Part shown: piece after piece, positions 36,072-38,180 of the stretch
Layout: every line of letters starts with the position of its first letter
How positions within the stretch are numbered: the first letter of the stretch is position 1
Assembly (NCBI GenBank): GCA_013812235.1
Contig: JACCTU010000133.1
Coordinates: forward strand, 1 to 38,180
Length of the DNA stretch: 38,180 bases
Origin: Actinomycetota bacterium
Lineage (GTDB): Bacteria > Actinomycetota > Thermoleophilia > Gaiellales > Gaiellaceae
Reading direction: 5' to 3'
Notes under the pieces: generated by a model
Databases searched by the model: none
What the model saw: only the letters and a program-made list of their open reading frames with translations
Told to the model about the DNA's origin: nothing
Program-made: the position numbers and the translations under genes

Positions 36072-37205
36072 ATGGAAGCGACCGCCGTCGCCGAAGCAGA
36101 GCGCCGCACTTCCTACCTCGAGCTCTTCTTCGACCTGGTTTTCGTCTTCGCGATCACCCAGGTGACGTCGCTGATGCTTGCCGAGCCGACGGCCTCCGGC
36201 TACGCGAAGTCCGCGCTCGTGCTCGCGATGGTCTACTGGGCCTGGTCGGGCTACGCGTGGGCGACGAACGCGATCGACCTCGGGTGGCCCGTGCTTCGGC
36301 TCGGCTATCTCGCCGCCATGGGCGCGAGCTTCGGGATGGCCGTCGCAGTCCCCGACGCGTTCGGCGACCAGACGCTCTGGTTCGCGATCCCCTACGTGGC
36401 CGTGCGACTGCTCAACCTCGCGCTGTACATCGGCGGGCTCCGCCACGACCGGGTACACCAGCGGGCGATCCTCGCCCTCGCTCCGTGGTTCGCAGTCTCC
36501 CCCGCGCTCGCCCTGATCGGCGCGTTCCTGGGGGGGCAGCTGCTGATCGCATTCTGGTGCGCGGGCCTCGCGATCGACGTGCTCGGAGCGCTTCGCGCGG
36601 GCGACAACGCCGGCTTCCGCGTCTCGCCCGAGCACTTCGCCGAGCGCTACGCGCTCTTCATCATCATCGCGCTCGGCGAATCGATCGTCGCGATCGGAAC
36701 AGGCGGCCTCACCGCCAACACGCGCGACGCGGCGTTCGCGCTCGCGCTCGCAGTCGCGTTCGTCGGCGTCGCGGCGGTCTGGTGGGCGTACTTCGACTTC
36801 ACGGCCGCGGTCCTCGCCCGCACGCTGCGCAACCAGTCGCCCGAGCGACGCGGGACGCTCGCGCGAGACATCTTCACGCTGTGCCACTACCCGATCGTCC
36901 TCGGGATCATCTTCTTCGCGGTCGCGGCGAAGAAGACGGTGGCAGAGCCCGGTGAGCCGCTGACGACCGCGGGGCGCTTCGCACTCGGCGCCGGCATCGG
37001 CTTCTTCCTCGTCGGCTTCGCGCTCGCGCGCTACCGGGTTATCCGGCGCATCGCCTGGGAGCGGGTCGCCGCTGCACTACCGGATGCCCCCGGCCTCGGG
37101 CTGATGGCGATCGTCGTCGGGTGCCTCGTCGCCGGCCTCGTCGCAGAGACGGTGCGCATCCGGGAGTTCCGAGCGGAGGTCCGCGCCGGCCCGACACAGC
37201 ACTAG
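36072..37205 (+). CDS. Low temperature requirement protein A (LtrA) family membrane protein
   Basis: MEATAVAEAERRTSYLELFFDLVFVFAITQVT..., FAERYALFIIIALGESIVAIG; start trimmed. Confidence 0.92.
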   Translation: MEATAVAEAERRTSYLELFFDLVFVFAITQVTSLMLAEPTASGYAKSALVLAMVYWAWSGYAWATNAIDLGWPVLRLGYLAAMGASFGMAVAVPDAFGDQTLWFAIPYVAVRLLNLALYIGGLRHDRVHQRAILALAPWFAVSPALALIGAFLGGQLLIAFWCAGLAIDVLGALRAGDNAGFRVSPEHFAERYALFIIIALGESIVAIGTGGLTANTRDAAFALALAVAFVGVAAVWWAYFDFTAAVLARTLRNQSPERRGTLARDIFTLCHYPIVLGIIFFAVAAKKTVAEPGEPLTTAGRFALGAGIGFFLVGFALARYRVIRRIAWERVAAALPDAPGLGLMAIVVGCLVAGLVAETVRIREFRAEVRAGPTQH

Positions 37206-37660
37206 GACGCGAGCATCCGTGCGAGGTTCTCGATGACCGCGGTCCAGCCCTTCTCGTGCTCGCCGCGGATCTCGCCGTTCGCGAACCCGCTGTGCGTCAG
37301 AACGACCTCGGTGCCGTCACCGTCCTCGAGGAACTCGACGACGACGAGCGAGCCGGCGCTCCCTTCCATCTCCGGTGGGCCGTCCTCCCACGACCAGGTG
37401 TAGGCGAGCCGCTCGGGGGGCGTGATCTCCTTGTACTCGCCGACCACGGTATGCACCGAGCCGCTCGGGTCCTCCATCGAGAGCCGATAGCGGCCACCGG
37501 GTCGCGCATCGACCTCCGCCGTCGGGGTCTTCCAGTCCGGCCCTGCCGCCCACCAGCTCCGCAGCACGTCCGGGTTCGTCCAGGCGTCGAAGACGCGCTC
37601 GCGCGGCGCGTCGAAACGCCGGGTCACGCGCAGCATCGTCTCTTGCTCCGTCCCTGTCAT
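37202..37660 (-). CDS. SRPBCC / AHSA1-like domain protein
   Basis: LRVTRRFDAPRERVFDAWTNPDVLRSWW..., coupled to ArsR gene. Confidence 0.92.
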   Translation of the reverse strand: MTGTEQETMLRVTRRFDAPRERVFDAWTNPDVLRSWWAAGPDWKTPTAEVDARPGGRYRLSMEDPSGSVHTVVGEYKEITPPERLAYTWSWEDGPPEMEGSAGSLVVVEFLEDGDGTEVVLTHSGFANGEIRGEHEKGWTAVIENLARMLAS

Positions 37661-37662
37661 CC

Positions 37663-37992
37663 CTACTCCTTTCGTTTGTCGGCGAGGTGGCGTTCGACGG
37701 CGTCGAACTTCGCCTCCCAGAGGGTCCGATGGCGCTCGATCCAGCTCTCGATCTCGGCGAGCGGCGCCGGCCGCAGCTCCAGCCGGTGCTCGCGCCCCAC
37801 GACCGTCCGCCTGATGAGCCCGGTCTGCTCGAGCACCTTCAGGTGCTTCGTTACCGCCGGCTTCGAAAGGCTGAGGCCGCGGGAGGCCTCACCGACCGTC
37901 GCCGGACCGCGCGCGAGCCGGGCCACGATCGTCCGCCGTGCGGGGTGCGCGAGGGCGTCGAAGCTGCGGTCGAGCTGGGCCGTATTGTTCAC
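37663..37992 (-). CDS. ArsR-family transcriptional regulator
   Basis: FDALAHPARRTIVARLARGPATVGEASRGLSLSKPAVTKHLKVLEQTGLIRRTVVGREHRLEL; GTG start inside palindrome. Confidence 0.93.
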   Translation of the reverse strand: MNNTAQLDRSFDALAHPARRTIVARLARGPATVGEASRGLSLSKPAVTKHLKVLEQTGLIRRTVVGREHRLELRPAPLAEIESWIERHRTLWEAKFDAVERHLADKRKE

Positions 37993-38009
37993 CTTAAGGT
38001 GAACAATAC
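37982..38009. promoter_or_regulatory. 28-bp perfect palindrome overlapping the ArsR gene start (candidate operator)
   Basis: GTATTGTTCACCTT|AAGGTGAACAATAC. Confidence 0.75.
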
Positions 38010-38013
38010 CAGA

Positions 38014-38033
38014 GTCTCATCGTCGTCTCATCG
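38014..38033 (+). promoter_or_regulatory. Two GTCTCATCG direct repeats with 11-bp period upstream of a secreted-protein gene
   Basis: GTCTCATCG at 38014-38022 and 38025-38033; possible -10 TAGCCT at 38043. Confidence 0.5.
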
Positions 38034-38084
38034 GGTACTCCCTAGCCTGGGCGAGCCCAGCCAGCAACCGAAGGAGATCGAACG

Positions 38085-38180
38085 ATGAGACGCCGACTGA
38101 CCATGATCCTCGCGGGCCTCGCCGCTCTCGCCGCGCTCGCGCTCGGCGGCGCCGCGATCGCCAACGCCACCGGCGTCGTC
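38085..38180 (+). CDS. Secreted protein (N-terminus only, truncated by window end)
   Basis: SD aaggag then ATG: MRRRLTMILAGLAALAALALGGAAIANATGVV signal peptide. Confidence 0.7.
   Translation, partial: MRRRLTMILAGLAALAALALGGAAIANATGVV

Noticed and set aside
1-38180. CRISPR arrays, tRNA/rRNA genes, prophage or known defence systems
   Set aside because: No regularly spaced repeats, tRNA-like cloverleaf or defence/phage hallmark proteins recognised by reading; a tRNAscan/DefenseFinder run would be decisive

Overview
High-GC (likely actinobacterial, possibly Thermoleophilia-like; taxonomy is inference) chromosomal window of 38 kb, densely coding. Left part (- strand): UDP-GlcNAc-1-P transferase-like gene (partial), upp, glyA, tsaC/Sua5, prmC, prfA, DUF1385, rpmE, threonine ammonia-lyase, ETF-QO, etfA, etfB. 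Middle: M23 peptidase, a fused pair of truncated IS481-type elements, enoyl-CoA hydratase, B12-binding and catalytic subunits of an acyl-CoA mutase, MBL hydrolase, LuxR-type regulator plus a receiver-like partner, TauE/SafE, PduO-type cobalamin adenosyltransferase, GNAT, a Y1/RAYT transposase unit bounded by perfect 19-bp inverted repeats, acyl-CoA dehydrogenase, lipoprotein, REC-HD-GYP, 3-hydroxyacyl-CoA dehydrogenase, thiolase, M42 peptidase. Right: complete trpL-E-G-D-CF-B-A operon with a clear attenuator, thioredoxin/YbbN-like, YqgE, methyltransferase, VOC, nucS, ltrA, SRPBCC, ArsR regulator, start of a secreted protein. Most interesting signals: (i) an IS481-type insertion sitting exactly on a CTAG that supplies stop codons to two convergent host genes and to both transposase copies, with two more convergent pairs in the window sharing stops in an uninterrupted CTAG; (ii) a RAYT unit with related palindromic repeats elsewhere in the window; (iii) a WWAW trp leader peptide/attenuator with an apparently leaderless start; (iv) an isobutyryl-CoA-mutase-type Phe/Gln signature; (v) an ETF-QO lacking one expected Fe-S cysteine; (vi) a compact TrpC-TrpF fusion with a divergent TrpF domain; (vii) two 28-bp perfect palindromes.
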